64,000 nt of DNA, from positions 434,001-498,000 of the forward strand of contig NW_004457711.1 of assembly GCF_000203815.1 (NCBI RefSeq), read 5' to 3'. Both the position numbers and the translations under genes were made by a program. Shown piece by piece: positions 1 to 13,446 of this stretch. Every line of letters starts with the position of its first letter. The first letter of the stretch is position 1. Below the pieces are notes generated by a model. That model saw only the letters and a program-made list of their open reading frames with translations. It searched no databases and was not told the origin of the DNA. Origin of the DNA: Cavenderia fasciculata. Lineage: Eukaryota > Evosea > Eumycetozoa > Acytosteliales > Cavenderiaceae.

Positions 1-1170
1 TATTCATGGAATAGTTATTATTGTACATGTGAAGGTTTGAGTAGTGTAAACAGTGGAAATCAAAGAGAAAGAAAACATAATCATTTTGCAGATTATATCA
101 AACATTCCCAAGAATTCATCGTCGCAAAATCAATGTGCCCCCTACACAAAGATCGTATCCCAAAGATATCTACTTATCGAACTGAAAGAATGGTCAAACA
201 AATCAATCGACAACGATTTGGAATAGCATTGTCATGCAAGAGATTATTTTCGTTTGTTTCAAAATATCTGATAAAGAAAACCAAGTTTTCTTTCAATGAA
301 TCACAAATATCACAGCATCATGAACACTTTTCAAATCAATATTGTCTGTTGGGTAAACCAATCAATGCTCTTGCAATTGATATGGATTCTTGGGCCTCTT
401 CCAACAACAAGCCAAATTGGAAGTTTCTAGAGCTTGATCACTATTCGAAATTACAAAGTTTTCAATCCTTTGGCGTCAACTATCTAACTACTTTGCCAAG
501 TGCTGACACACTATTCCCAGCTCTGTGTCGTTTGAAATCTCTTACGTCATTGGATCTATCCCACACCAAACTTGACAGTGCAAGATTCATCAACAAATTA
601 AAGAATCTTCCACTTAGAAAACTATACTTTGATTGTAAAGATAGTCAATTTTTATTCAGTGACCAAAATGACGACGATGAAGATACAAGTGGATGGCCAT
701 TGACACAATCATTGGAAGCAGTATCAATCAACTCGTTTGATGTCATTCCAAAGTTGGATAGATTACCAAAGCTCAGACACCTTAGAATCATTATCAATCG
801 AAATGATCCAACAGACGCAGAAATACAATCAATGATTCCGTCAGGGATCTCTAAACTATCATTCAACCGTCCCAACACCGCCAAAATGAGCATATACAAC
901 CCACAAGTGAATGAACTGGTATTGTTACCAAGCCAAAATGACAATCACTATAACCATCCAGACAGTCGATTTTATCTGCCCTATGACAATGTCGAAAAGA
1001 TATCCATTAGAATTACTTCCCGCCATGGCCAAGATCCCGACCACCCCTATATCTCTCATCAAAGCAACTTTCAATTCATTGGAACATTCTATCAATACAC
1101 TCAACCAAACAATACATCCAGTAAATGGGTTTATTTGAGAAAGGAGATAATCACTGATTTTAATCAATAA
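1..1170 (+). CDS. Partial SAP/F-box-like family protein (5' end outside window)
   Basis: The frame is open from base 1, reading YSWNSYYCTCE, which matches the second half of the 1002-aa paralogue at 2499-5582 (YSWNSYYCTCE there too). The gene therefore begins upstream of the window; no in-frame ATG at the left edge is a convincing start. Visible parts are a CPLHKDR motif, an RFGIALSCKRLFSFVSKYL segment, the family signature HFSNQYCLLGKPI, a loose leucine-rich stretch, and the C-terminal signature SNFQFIGTFYQY...KWVYL just before the stop. No catalytic motif is recognised. Such families are usually grouped with F-box/FNIP-type adaptors, but that role is inference. Stop codon at 1168-1170. Confidence 0.75.
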   Translation, partial: YSWNSYYCTCEGLSSVNSGNQRERKHNHFADYIKHSQEFIVAKSMCPLHKDRIPKISTYRTERMVKQINRQRFGIALSCKRLFSFVSKYLIKKTKFSFNESQISQHHEHFSNQYCLLGKPINALAIDMDSWASSNNKPNWKFLELDHYSKLQSFQSFGVNYLTTLPSADTLFPALCRLKSLTSLDLSHTKLDSARFINKLKNLPLRKLYFDCKDSQFLFSDQNDDDEDTSGWPLTQSLEAVSINSFDVIPKLDRLPKLRHLRIIINRNDPTDAEIQSMIPSGISKLSFNRPNTAKMSIYNPQVNELVLLPSQNDNHYNHPDSRFYLPYDNVEKISIRITSRHGQDPDHPYISHQSNFQFIGTFYQYTQPNNTSSKWVYLRKEIITDFNQ

Positions 1171-1549
1171 TCAATATATCAATTATATAAATTTATACAT
1201 AAATATCTATTTTCCAACCTTACAATAAAATCATTATTATTATTATCACCATTATTATCATTATTTAGATTATTTGTCACTCTTCTTTTTAAATAAATAA
1301 TAATAGTATTATGCATATATGAGTGGGAGGATGGGTGTAAAAATATTTGTTGGATACAAAAAAATAATAGTTGTAGATCTTGTCTTTTTACTCATTTTTC
1401 GATTTCCATCACCAAATCAAAATCAAAATCAAAATCTAAATGTTTGTTTTTTTTTAATAATCATAATTTAGAAACCTTTAAATACCAGACATCATTCAAA
1501 TTTTTATAAATTAAATCAATCAACTTTTTTAAAATTAACAATTTGAAAT
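1171..1549. other. Intergenic, AT-rich
   Basis: Low-complexity AT-rich DNA with (TTA)n runs and a short (AAAATC)n run near 1418-1434. No ORF or RNA is recognised. It must hold the 3' end of the gene on the left and the promoter of the small secreted peptide starting at 1550. Confidence 0.6.
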
Positions 1550-1849
1550 ATGTATTCCTACCGTACAGCAATATTATTATTATTAATCATTTCTATCATT
1601 TTCATTTCACTTTTATCAACAGTGGTAATTGCCGATGATGGATGTAGCAGATGTTATGATAATGCAAATAATGCTCAGCGCCAATGTATCAAATCAAAAC
1701 AATCAGAAAATAGGGTATGTTGAAATCATTCAATTCGAATTTTATCCAAGAGGAGAAACAGTCCCTAAACCAATCATTTTTTCTTTGTTTCATAGTGTGA
1801 TGATGTTTATAATAATATAGCAAAATCTTGTCGAGAAATGGGTTGCTAG
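1550..1849 (+). CDS. Small secreted cysteine-rich peptide, two exons
   Basis: Exons 1550-1714 and 1796-1849 are joined by an 81-nt intron (GTATGT...CATAG) that contains an in-frame stop, so splicing is needed. The product is 72 aa. Residues 1 to about 29 form a strong signal peptide (MYSYRTAILLLL..., ending STVVIADDG). The mature part carries six cysteines (CSRC, then Cys in RQCIK, RCDDV, KSCRE and the last residue, MGC), a pattern suggesting three disulphides. No family is recognised. It sits between members of the F-box-like family and looks independent of them. Function is unknown; a secreted signalling or defence-type peptide is possible but unsupported. Confidence 0.6.
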
Positions 1850-2037
1850 TTATCCTTTGAATATAAAAATTCTAAAGTCTTTTTTTGATCAAAGAAAAAT
1901 AAAATAAAGTAAATGAAGCCATTCTCAGTGTGTCTAGCAATAATTATTGTAATGGGTCATTTCAATGTGAAGAAATCTTTCTTTCTTCTTTTTTATTATT
2001 TCTTTAACTTGGAGAAATCGAGATCTTGAAAAAATAA

Positions 2038-2364
2038 ATAGAGAATTTTAAGGATAAACTACTAGCATCACCTCTTCCACCAGGTATTTTAAAAATATCA
2101 TCCAATGATCCAGTTGTCGCTAACATTAGTGTCCACAATCCACATGTCAATCAATTGATGGTTTGGTTGCAAGAAATCTCTGATTATAGGAGAGATATAT
2201 TCAACTTTGATAATGTCCAAAAGATTGTCATCGATACACATTTTTCCTATCCACTTAATCCCTATCAAAGTAACTTTGAATTTATTGGTACTTTTGTTAC
2301 AAGACAACCAAAGATTTATAAATGGATTTATAAAAGAAAAATAAATAATCTTAATAATAAATAA
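2038..2364 (+). pseudogene. C-terminal relic of the SAP/F-box-like family
   Basis: Open frame without a usable start, preceded by stops. It aligns by eye with the last ~110 residues of the neighbouring 1002-aa gene: an LPPGILKISSNDP segment (LPKGIRKLSINES in the paralogue), HNPHVNQLMV, the FDNVQKIVIDTH strand and the end signature SNFEFIGTF...YKWIYKRK. Everything N-terminal is missing. Most simply a 5'-truncated duplicate left by unequal exchange in this cluster. An orphan terminal exon of a gene with unrecognised upstream exons is less likely. Confidence 0.6.
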
Positions 2365-2498
2365 TAAATAAATAATTAATAAAATTATTTGATTGGAACT
2401 TCATGAATCTTTTTATAATTTAGTTTTTTTGGAATTTTCAAAAGATCATTATAGTTATCAAGATCTGAATCTAGACTATTGTTTTAAAACAACATTCA

Positions 2499-5400
2499 AT
2501 GGAAGAGAAGAAGGAGAGTACTACTACTTGTACAAATGTTGACCATATCAACAAAAAAAGTAGAGCAACTAACTTTGCAGTGAACCAAACTACAACAACA
2601 GTAACAGATAGAACTGTAATAGATTTAACAAATAGTAGTAGTAAAAAAGAAGCAGCAAAGAGATCACCTAAAAAGAGGAGTTATGATCAAGATAATGCTA
2701 ATGTTAATAGTGAAGAGGGTGGTGGTGGTGGTATGTTTAACAAACTATAATAATTTGTAAACATTAACTAATGCTAAGTTCTAATTAATTCTTTTATAAC
2801 ATTAGGTGAAAGTAGAATATACACAGAAGATGAATTAAAGAGTAAACTTAAAAAGGATTTAATAGTGATTAGTCAAAGATTGGGTATACCATCATCGATG
2901 AGTCACTCAAAAGATATAATCATAGAACGAATCACAAAGATACAAAATGATCGTATAGAATTTAAAAGTAAAATGGTTGACAATAACCCTTTATGTGATT
3001 ACAATAAGGGATCACTTGAATATTCATTGCCGTGGTTCATCATAAGTAGAATACTAGATCAAGTTTGGACTGAATCGTCTATTTGTACATGTTACTATAG
3101 TGAAACTGTAGCCGATACATTTAAAACGCAACCAACACAAGATATATATCATTTTTATCAAATGTGGCCAGTCTATCTACCATTGTTGGACAAGCACAAA
3201 GAATCAAGAATGAAATGTCCAATGCATACATACCACCATTTGAACAATATCGATCGAATCGTCTCGTTTGATGGTTCTCAATCACTCTCTGTCGAACCCA
3301 ATGTAGACACTAACAAATGGAGATTTCAACTACTAAGCATATCAAAACGTGTCAATCAATTCATATCATCAAATTACCTCTCCAACGTTACCCTCAATCA
3401 AGACACATGGGGTCATCTAAACAACCAACTGTGTCCAATCAAAACACCAAAAGTCGTTACATTATCAACTCCCATAGATAATGATCCAACCAAAGATAGT
3501 ACACTTGTAGAGAACAATACAATGATATTTAGTACGGTTGATAAGCTTAAACTCGATGGTTTTAGTCTTAAATCACCCAACAACAAGATGATCACTCAAG
3601 TCTTTAAGAATATCAAATCAATCACTGCCTGTGCACCATTCAATGGAAGAAATGTTGATTTTGGCAACATGTTTAAACAACAATTCATACCGAGCTTTAA
3701 GAATCTTACATCAATCAATTTACTATCCTATCAACCTTTTGGATCTACACAAGAACAATTTCTTGGTATTCTATCAAAATCAACAGCAGGAGAAATAGTA
3801 AAACTTTTACTTCCAAAAGAATGGTTAAAAGAACCAACTGTACTCGAAACTAAATTGGCCAACAGTATTGTCAACAGCAATATTATTCCAGCACAACAAA
3901 TGCCAAACCTGCGAATATTCCATGTTTTTGGAAGAACATCTGCTGTCTACTCTTTTGTTGACACTAAAATTACCAAACTTGTCAACCATAATCACTACAG
4001 CTTTGTTAGAACATATATCAATAGTATTCCACAATCTGTAACCATTTTAAAATTCAAACAGATTGACCCAACATCTCTACAACCCGTCTATATCAATCAA
4101 ATCTTTAGTGCTTTAAATGCCAAGAAACTGTTAATTGACCATTATTTCGAAATGACTGATCAAATGATTAATAGCTTTGCAAGACATGGATATGAATATC
4201 ATGGATCAACATTTAAAACATCATCTAGAGTCAGACAATTCACTTTTATTAAATCAACAACCAATGTACAAGAAATAATAATTGAACCAACAGAAGAGAC
4301 AACAACAAAAGAATCACAAAACTTTAAAGAAACACAAATAATCAATAATCCAAATCTTCCATTTAATTTAATTGAAAAGATTGTAACATACTCTTGGAAT
4401 AGTTATTATTGTACTTGTGAAATTGAAACAAACAACAAAAAACCTTTTAACGAAAAATGTCAAGAATTTAGAGAGGTAAAGTCAAGATGCCCCGTACACA
4501 AAGACTTTGTTGGTGTTTATATTGGACAATCCCTTCTTCAAAGTATCAACAAACTTCGATTTGGAATACCAAGTTCATGCTTGAAACTATTCAAATTTGT
4601 TTCAAAAAATCTTATCAAGAGAATGGCATTTTCCAACTGGCATGACATACCAGATCTACAAAATCACTTTTCAAATCAATATTGTTTGGTTGGTAAATCG
4701 ATTGAAACACTGTCGGTTGGTTTGGAAAACAAAAAAGAAAGACTCAATCCAGAATTTCTTTTACGTGGCCACTATTCAAAGACTAAAAGGTTTCAAGCCA
4801 TCGAGACACCAAATTATGCGGCTGTCCCAATCACAGATTTCTATCCAAAACTATTTGCCTCTATTTTGGGATATAAATTTCTTTGTGAATTGGATCTATC
4901 TCGTTGTCCCATTCTAGACTTTGGTCCAGATACGATCAATCATGGCAATGTTTTCATTAATCGATTAAAACGTATCCCACTCGTGAAGCTCTTTTGCTCC
5001 ACCAATCAATACAAACACCTATTCCGAGACGAAAATGGTCAAAAATGGAGTTCATGTCCATTGGTACAATCATTGCAAGCAGTATCAATCGATTCTCTTG
5101 ATTTGATGCCAAATTTGTTTGCATTTCCAAAACTCACTCATGTCAAAATCATTGTTTCTCAAAGTCCGAGATGCCTTTTCTACGACCAAGATGAAGAATA
5201 CAAATCACAATTAACTCTTCCCAAAGGAATACGAAAATTATCAATCAATGAATCTCCACTGACCAAACTCACTCGACTCAATCCTCAAGTAACAAAATTG
5301 GTTATGAATACAGGACGTAATGGTGATCATTATCATGATATCTTTTTCCTTGACAATCCCCAAAAGATTATCATTAGAACAAACAGAGAATCCCATCCCA

Positions 5401-5582
5401 CTATTTTACAACATTCCAACTATCAATTTATTGGTACCTTTATCACTAAAAAATCTTTAAATCCATTTAATGAATATAAATGGATTTATCAAAATAATAA
5501 TATTAATCAAAAAAATAATAATAATAATAATAATAATAATATTAATAATAATAATATTCACGAAATTATCTGTTTGGATTAA
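2499..5582 (+). CDS. SAP-domain, duplicated F-box-like repeat protein (1002 aa)
   Basis: Exons 2499-2730 and 2806-5582; the 75-nt intron (GTATGT...ATTAG) preserves frame across a split Gly codon. Residues 1-77 are charged and basic (KKEAAKRSPKKRSYDQD, nuclear-signal-like). Residues ~80-118 (YTEDELKSKLKKDL...LGIPSSMSHSKDIIIERI) look like a SAP helix-extended-helix DNA-binding module. Two tandem homologous halves follow, each opening with an F-box-like helix and a CTC motif (SLPWFIISRILDQVW at ~145, LPFNLIEKIVTYSW at ~592), then a CPMHxYH or CPVHKDF motif and a loose leucine-rich part. A poly-Asn run precedes the stop. The start is supported by the paralogue at 52753, which splices in the same place. 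A nuclear ubiquitin-ligase adaptor is inference. Confidence 0.75.
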
Positions 5583-5649
5583 TTATATACTGTTGTAACA
5601 TTTACAAATAATTAAATAAAAATTATTTATACTTTTTTTTTTTTTTTCT

Positions 5650-6827
5650 TTACTTGATTTGTTTTTTGTTTCTATAAACTTGTAATACATGTTCTAATAA
5701 TATTGAATAGAAATTATCTATTCCAATGTATCCTGGGAAGTAGTTGAGATCGACAACTGCGTGCTTTTTAGTTGTTACATCGGTGATTACATCGAATCCG
5801 AATAATGTCAATGATAGATCCTTTTGAATCATGTTTGAGATGGCCATTAATATATCCTTGTGTGGAAATTGGACCATATCTTGTGTATATTCCTTTTCTG
5901 GTAATAAAAAGGATGGTAATGGTTTTTGACTATCAAAATATAATGGTTCTTTTTCTAAAGTAAAAAATAAATAAATAAATAATAAATACAAAATATTATC
6001 TATTATTTTTTTGATTACATTACCATTATCAGTTACATTTCTTAATGATTTTCTATGAACTATATTTAAATAACTACCAATGACAAATACCTTGTAAATG
6101 ATTGCATTGTGATTGATGTATTCCTGTACCAACATTGGTGGTTTGAATTGGTGTAGTTCCTTTTCGCTAAAAAAGATTCCCATCTTGTGAGACTCTTCCG
6201 AGCCACATGCCTGAATGGTCTTGCACACAACAGGGAACTTGATTTTGGCCAATGAACCACTATAGTCGTCTTGTTCCTTTTCAATGGTTACATATGATGG
6301 ACATCTAATAGCATACTCTGATGGCAGTTCATTTAATTTATCGAGTAAATGACTCAATGTCAATCTATCCAATACAGGTTTTTGATGTTCCAATGGATCA
6401 ACTTCAACCAAATTTGGATATTGCTTTAATATTCTCTTTTAAAAATAAAAGAAAGAATAAGTAAATTTACAAAAAAAGTCTATAGACTGCTATAGTACAT
6501 ACTTCAATCTTTTGAATAGTTGGTTGTTGAGCAGGTAAATCTGATAGTTCATCTGTAAACTTGTGAATAACAAGATCGTATGGACACTTTTCTGTAAACT
6601 CTTTCATCTCTAAATCTATTGGTATACATTTAATTTTATATCTTTCCCTACATTTAATGAAATGTTAATAAATTAACATCTCTATCTCTCTATATGTATG
6701 TATAGATATGATATATATATGATATATCATACCATGCTAATTCTACAAATTGCTTCCACTTCATTTTTTCTAATTTAGAAGCTGATAGGTAATAACCTAT
6801 AGTAAAGTTCTCTCCTAAATCTGTCAT
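5650..6827 (-). CDS. itpk1: Inositol-tetrakisphosphate 1-kinase (inositol 1,3,4-trisphosphate 5/6-kinase)
   Basis: Exons 6827-6733, 6647-6503, 6435-6024 and 5954-5650 give 318 aa, normal for the family. The ATP-grasp fold phosphorylates inositol polyphosphates in the cytosol, feeding InsP5/InsP6 synthesis. Visible signatures are the N-terminal GYYLSASKLEKMKW, an IHKFTDEL strand, a YPNLVEVDPLEHQKPVLDR block, the nucleotide-binding KFPVVCKTIQACGSEESH, LVQEYINHNAIIYKVFVIG, and the metal-binding VVDLNYFPGY near the C-terminus. The last intron (6023-5955) is 69 nt, a multiple of three with no stop, so unspliced mRNA could encode a 23-residue insert. The gene is divergent from the thioesterase gene (211 bp between starts). 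Confidence 0.9.
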
Positions 6828-7038
6828 TCCTCTTTCTCTCTCTCTCTATATGTGTATGTTGCTTTAAAGTAATTTATGAGTCAATGTAGATTAAACATCG
6901 TGTTCATACCTCTTCTACCTTGATTTTTTTATTTTTAATTAATTTTTTTGTGGTGATCTTGGCATTCCTTGAATGAACAAATAATATTATTACTCTGTCT
7001 CCTCTTATTACTCAGAACTAGAATATCTTTATATTAAA
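6828..7038. promoter_or_regulatory. Bidirectional intergenic promoter
   Basis: 211 bp separate the divergent start codons of the inositol kinase (minus) and the thioesterase (plus). It holds a CT-rich tract on the kinase side and AT-rich DNA in the middle. Both promoters must lie here or inside the genes; no specific box is recognised. Confidence 0.5.
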
Positions 7039-7846
7039 ATGAAACTATTCTCAACAGTTTTAAAGAATCAAAATCATATTAAACCATCACTTTATAAATG
7101 TATTGCTTCTACAAAAGTAACAAGTAACAATACTTTTACTTCTAGTTTATCACCATCAACCTCCTCATTCTCATATCTTGGAAGACAATCAAGTCAATCT
7201 TTGATTTCATCATCTTTGTCATCATCATCATCTCTATCATATTATACAACCGATTCTTCTTCATCACCTTCAAAAAATGAAACAAAGTTGGCATCTGAAA
7301 TCATAAAGGATATGAAATCATTTCAAGAATATAGAAACCAAACTGGGTATCAACCAACAAACCAAGAATGGCTAAAATTACTTCAACAGAGAGCTGTTGG
7401 TGGGTTACCTCATCATATGAATTTTGAAGTATGTTCAACTTGATTGGCCCCCTACCCTAGGATCCTCTTACTTATATTATTTTTAATGTTTATAGATTGT
7501 TGGAATTGATGATCAAGGAGTAGATTCACAAATGATAGTTAGAAACCATCATTTGGCAGCCAATGGATATATTCATGCAGGATCATTGATTACATTGGCC
7601 GATACATGTTGTGGATTTGGATGTTTTAGTAAATTGCCAATTGGATCGATTGGTTTCACTACCATTGAATTGAAATCAAACTTTTTTGGTACTAGTAACG
7701 AAGGTGCATTAATTAAATGTCGTGCCACTATGGTTCATTCAGGAAAATCAACTCAAGTTTGGAATGCCATCCTTACAGACGCAACAAATAATAAAACAAT
7801 GGCAATGTTTACTTGTACAGAAATGATTTTGTATAATAAGAAATAA
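7039..7846 (+). CDS. Mitochondrial hotdog-fold (PaaI-type) acyl-CoA thioesterase
   Basis: Exons 7039-7428 and 7496-7846 (67-nt intron, phase 0) give 246 aa. Residues 1 to ~80 are Ser/Thr- and Lys-rich with few acids, like a mitochondrial targeting peptide plus linker. The hotdog domain fills the C-terminal half: VRNHHLAANGYIHAGSLITL matches the family's N(x)GxxHGG-type active-site region (here HAGSLITLADTCCGFG), followed by strands ELKSNFF and GKSTQVWNAIL and the end strand MAMFTCTEMIL. The family hydrolyses acyl-CoA thioesters; the substrate cannot be told from sequence. Similar to 4HBT proteins of the ACOT13 group. Confidence 0.8.
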
Positions 7847-7988
7847 ATTAAATAATAAATATAAATATGTACAATAATATAATTAAGTAATCATATTTTT
7901 GTTTGTTTGATTGTTTTTGTTTGTTATTAAAATTACAAATTAAAAAAGGGACTCTAATTAATATTTTATTATTATTATTATTAATTAC

Positions 7989-10343
7989 CTATTGTTCATC
8001 TCTTCTAGTTTCATAAAGATCACCATAAAACTCTATACCAGAGATACTAAGGAAATTATGATTTGATGAATTTCTACCAGTTTGCAAGAGTCTAAAGTGA
8101 CGATACGCTTGCGTACAGTTGAGAATGGGCCATGTAAATGTACTGAAATTACCATTGAGAGAACAGTCGTTGCTATGTCTTGATAGAACCGTCCAATTCT
8201 TGCTGTCCATTGATCCCTGTAGTGTCCAGTTTCGAAGACAATCAGCTTTACTGTTGCCTCCATGACGCAAGGTGTAATAGGTGGGAACCATGGTACGACT
8301 AGACCCCAAATTAATAGCTATCCACGATGCGGGTACATCCATCGACCAACATTCACTTGGATTACGTCCAACGCACTCCGTAACACTTCCCTTTTCAATC
8401 GATGAAGAGGTAACACGTACACGACCACGCATTGCAGGATTACTCCATTCCTCCTTGTATCCATTAGTACCAATATAATAAAATACACCACAAGTATCAA
8501 AATCGTGTTTATATTCCAATGATATAGCATAAGCTGCTCTTGGTGTCTTTCTCATTGATTGATTGTCAAATTCCATCCCTGGTAGTATGACTCCGCCTAC
8601 TCCCACTCCACCTGGACCATCACTACTATTTGATACTGTTGCCGATCGATTATACAATTGTGATGAAGATGGTGAAGTAGAAGAGGCAGCAGCTGCCAAT
8701 GAAGAGAGTATTCCACCACCATTACTGGTACCTGTAAAACTCGATCCCGTTAAATCGAGTGGTGCTGGTGGTGTTGTCTTTGGACCTTCATGCATCTTTA
8801 AACGTAAAAGGAGTGCTTCGGTGATAAGATGTTTTGGAATGAGTGTATTTTCTTGTGCCTCTTCCAATTGTTGGTAGTTGAATAGTGGGAAACGGACAAC
8901 CTCAAACAACGAGGCAATATCAGATTCGTTGAGTGTCGATCGATTGGCATGAATATATTTAACAATGGTCTTGTATACAATGGCTTCATTTGAAACGGAC
9001 AAGTTATTTTGACGCATCAATCGAATCATGATTGGCACAGACAATGAAAGTAACTCTGGTACCGTATGAATAGTTGTAATATTTAATGATTTATCGTTGC
9101 TATTGGATTGTGCCAAATACGATGGTACAGATGATGGTGATGGTACTGGTGATGGTACCATCTTTGTTACATTTTGTAAATGTAATGTATTCATTATTAC
9201 ATTTGAATTATTATTAATTGATAGTGGTAAAGTTTGTTGTTGTTGTTGTACATTATTATTAGTAGATATTGTTATATTATTATTATTATTATTATTATTG
9301 TCATCATCATCTTGATCGATATCAGAACCAGTTGAAGCTGAAATGAGATGTTGATCATTTTCAAATTCTGAGTCTTGTTGATTATTATTATTATTATTAT
9401 TATGGTGAATATTTGTTCGATTGATTGATGGTAATAAACTATCAACTGAATCACTCAATATACCACCATTACTACTACTAGTATTGTTATGATTAATATG
9501 ATGATTTAAAAAGATGGCAGAGAAATGAGGTTGAATGATTTGATTGAAATGTTTACAAATGACAGTTATACATTTAGTGATCAAATCCTCTGAATTGATG
9601 TGAATTGCTTTGTGTAGCATATGGAATGCGTTCTCCTTGTTGATCGATCTCGTTAGATAAAATGTACATTCTCGTTTCAGAGCTTTGATGTGTAGAGTAC
9701 TCGACAATGACAGTATCGGCAATGAATTGTGTTGCGTTAAACCAATTTTACCATCATACATGTATCCAACCACTTGATCAAAGTATTCCACAAATTGTCC
9801 TTTTAATTCATATGTATTATTATCAATTTTAATTAAATAGGTTGAATTATTATTATCACTATCATTATTATTATTTCCGTTGTTGTTGTTGTTATTATTA
9901 TTATGATTATTTCCAATATCAAAATAATCAGATAAATATTTTGAAGAATGAGCCAAAATGACACGATGCAGATGATATTGTTTACCATCAGATATGATTG
10001 TTAGATCACTAAACTCTTCAGATTTGAGAAAAGAGATAAAGCCAGTATCAAATAGAGGTGCTTCATACCATCCTGATGTCAATGTCTTGTTGTTGTTGAG
10101 AGCACCACCTCCAGAAGATGAGGCAATACTACTGTTACTGCTACCACTACCACCACCGCCACCGCCACTGCTGTCATTGCTATTACTATGTTGATGATGT
10201 TGAAGATAGGTGTTGTTATTAGGACCTGCTTTAAAGGTTAGAAACGATGAACCAGGTGGACTAGTACCCATGTCATCAACTAACAGTTCATTGTTATTGT
10301 TATTGCTGTTGTTCATAGGATGCAACATGTTGATTGAATTCAT
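7989..10343 (-). CDS. BTB/POZ-BACK-F5/8 type C domain protein (784 aa)
   Basis: A single long exon starting MNSINMLHPMN. Residues 1-95 are Asn/Ser/Gly-rich. A BTB domain begins near 100 (FLKSEEFSDLTIISDGKQYH, HRVILAHSSKYLSDYF), is interrupted by a poly-Asn insert, and resumes with FVEYFDQVVGYMYDGKI. A BACK-like helical region covers ~425-495 (LSVSNEAIVYKTIVKYI...). The C-terminus (~615-780) is a discoidin-like jelly roll: FYYIGTNGYKEEWSNP, SWIAINLGSSRTMVPTYYTL, NWTLQGSMDSKNW, HFRLLQTGRNSS...LSISGIEFYG. The order matches BTBD9-like and other cullin-3 adaptors; substrate receptor activity is inference. Homopolymers (poly-N, poly-Q) are typical of dictyostelids. Confidence 0.85.
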   Translation of the reverse strand: MNSINMLHPMNNSNNNNNELLVDDMGTSPPGSSFLTFKAGPNNNTYLQHHQHSNSNDSSGGGGGGSGSSNSSIASSSGGGALNNNKTLTSGWYEAPLFDTGFISFLKSEEFSDLTIISDGKQYHLHRVILAHSSKYLSDYFDIGNNHNNNNNNNNGNNNNDSDNNNSTYLIKIDNNTYELKGQFVEYFDQVVGYMYDGKIGLTQHNSLPILSLSSTLHIKALKRECTFYLTRSINKENAFHMLHKAIHINSEDLITKCITVICKHFNQIIQPHFSAIFLNHHINHNNTSSSNGGILSDSVDSLLPSINRTNIHHNNNNNNNQQDSEFENDQHLISASTGSDIDQDDDDNNNNNNNNITISTNNNVQQQQQTLPLSINNNSNVIMNTLHLQNVTKMVPSPVPSPSSVPSYLAQSNSNDKSLNITTIHTVPELLSLSVPIMIRLMRQNNLSVSNEAIVYKTIVKYIHANRSTLNESDIASLFEVVRFPLFNYQQLEEAQENTLIPKHLITEALLLRLKMHEGPKTTPPAPLDLTGSSFTGTSNGGGILSSLAAAASSTSPSSSQLYNRSATVSNSSDGPGGVGVGGVILPGMEFDNQSMRKTPRAAYAISLEYKHDFDTCGVFYYIGTNGYKEEWSNPAMRGRVRVTSSSIEKGSVTECVGRNPSECWSMDVPASWIAINLGSSRTMVPTYYTLRHGGNSKADCLRNWTLQGSMDSKNWTVLSRHSNDCSLNGNFSTFTWPILNCTQAYRHFRLLQTGRNSSNHNFLSISGIEFYGDLYETRRDEQ

Positions 10344-10976
10344 GTTGTTACTACCTTTTCTCCTTTCCTTCCCTTCCTCTTCTTCTTCTTCTTCTTCTTC
10401 TTCTTCCTCCTCTTTCTCTATCTACAATCTGATATCTATTCTAGAGAGCTGCCTGCAAAGAATGAGACAAACATCGATTTTCGAATGAATCAACGTACTC
10501 ATCCCTCCTCCTTTGAAAGTACAATTTTCTTTTTTTCTTTTTTCGGGTACCCCCCCCTCCCCTGCTCAACTCAACTCTGATTAGATTGCACTTTATACTA
10601 TATATATATATTCTATAGTACCATAAAACAAATAGACATATTAATATTATTATTATTATTACTTAAAAAAAGAATAATTCCCAAAGAGGATAAATAGGTA
10701 CAAGTAATTTTTAGTTTATTTTATTTAAATATTATGATTGGTCCAAACTCTTATTTTTGATATTATTAATATTATTATTTTGATAAACGTATGTCTGTTT
10801 TAGGTAAGAGTGTGTTGTTGATAAACGTGTTTGGGGAAAACAGAATCAGTAGAAGATTATTATTTATTGATTTTTTTTGATTTTTGTTCTTTCGAAAGTG
10901 AACTTGCTGCTCATTTATTAATCAACAAACACTTTTTATTGTTTTGCCATTATTCATGTTATTTATCAGAAGAACA
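10344..10976. other. Intergenic region between divergent BTB and P5CDH genes
   Basis: A (TTC)n/(TCC)n tract directly upstream of the BTB start (10370-10412), a C-run near 10551-10562, then AT-rich DNA with TATATATA at 10602-10611. It should hold the promoters of both divergent genes. The ORF-like stretch 10831-11031 overlaps the true first exon of the P5CDH gene in another frame and is not supported as coding. Confidence 0.5.
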
Positions 10977-13301
<2,325 letters not shown>

Positions 13302-13446
13302 ATAATTAAAGAGTCAAATTTTAACAATTATATAATTGTATAAAAAAACAAATATTTATTTGTATTGTATTTAATGATATATTTAATATTACCTTTGTTG
13401 TAATTGTATCATGATTTAATATTAATATTTAAAAAAGATCATCTTT

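Noticed and set aside
1914-2030. 38-codon ATG frame (MKPFSVCLAIIIVMG...) after the Cys-rich peptide
   Set aside because: It begins like a signal peptide but becomes low complexity and ends without Cys or a splice partner; too weak to call a second peptide gene.
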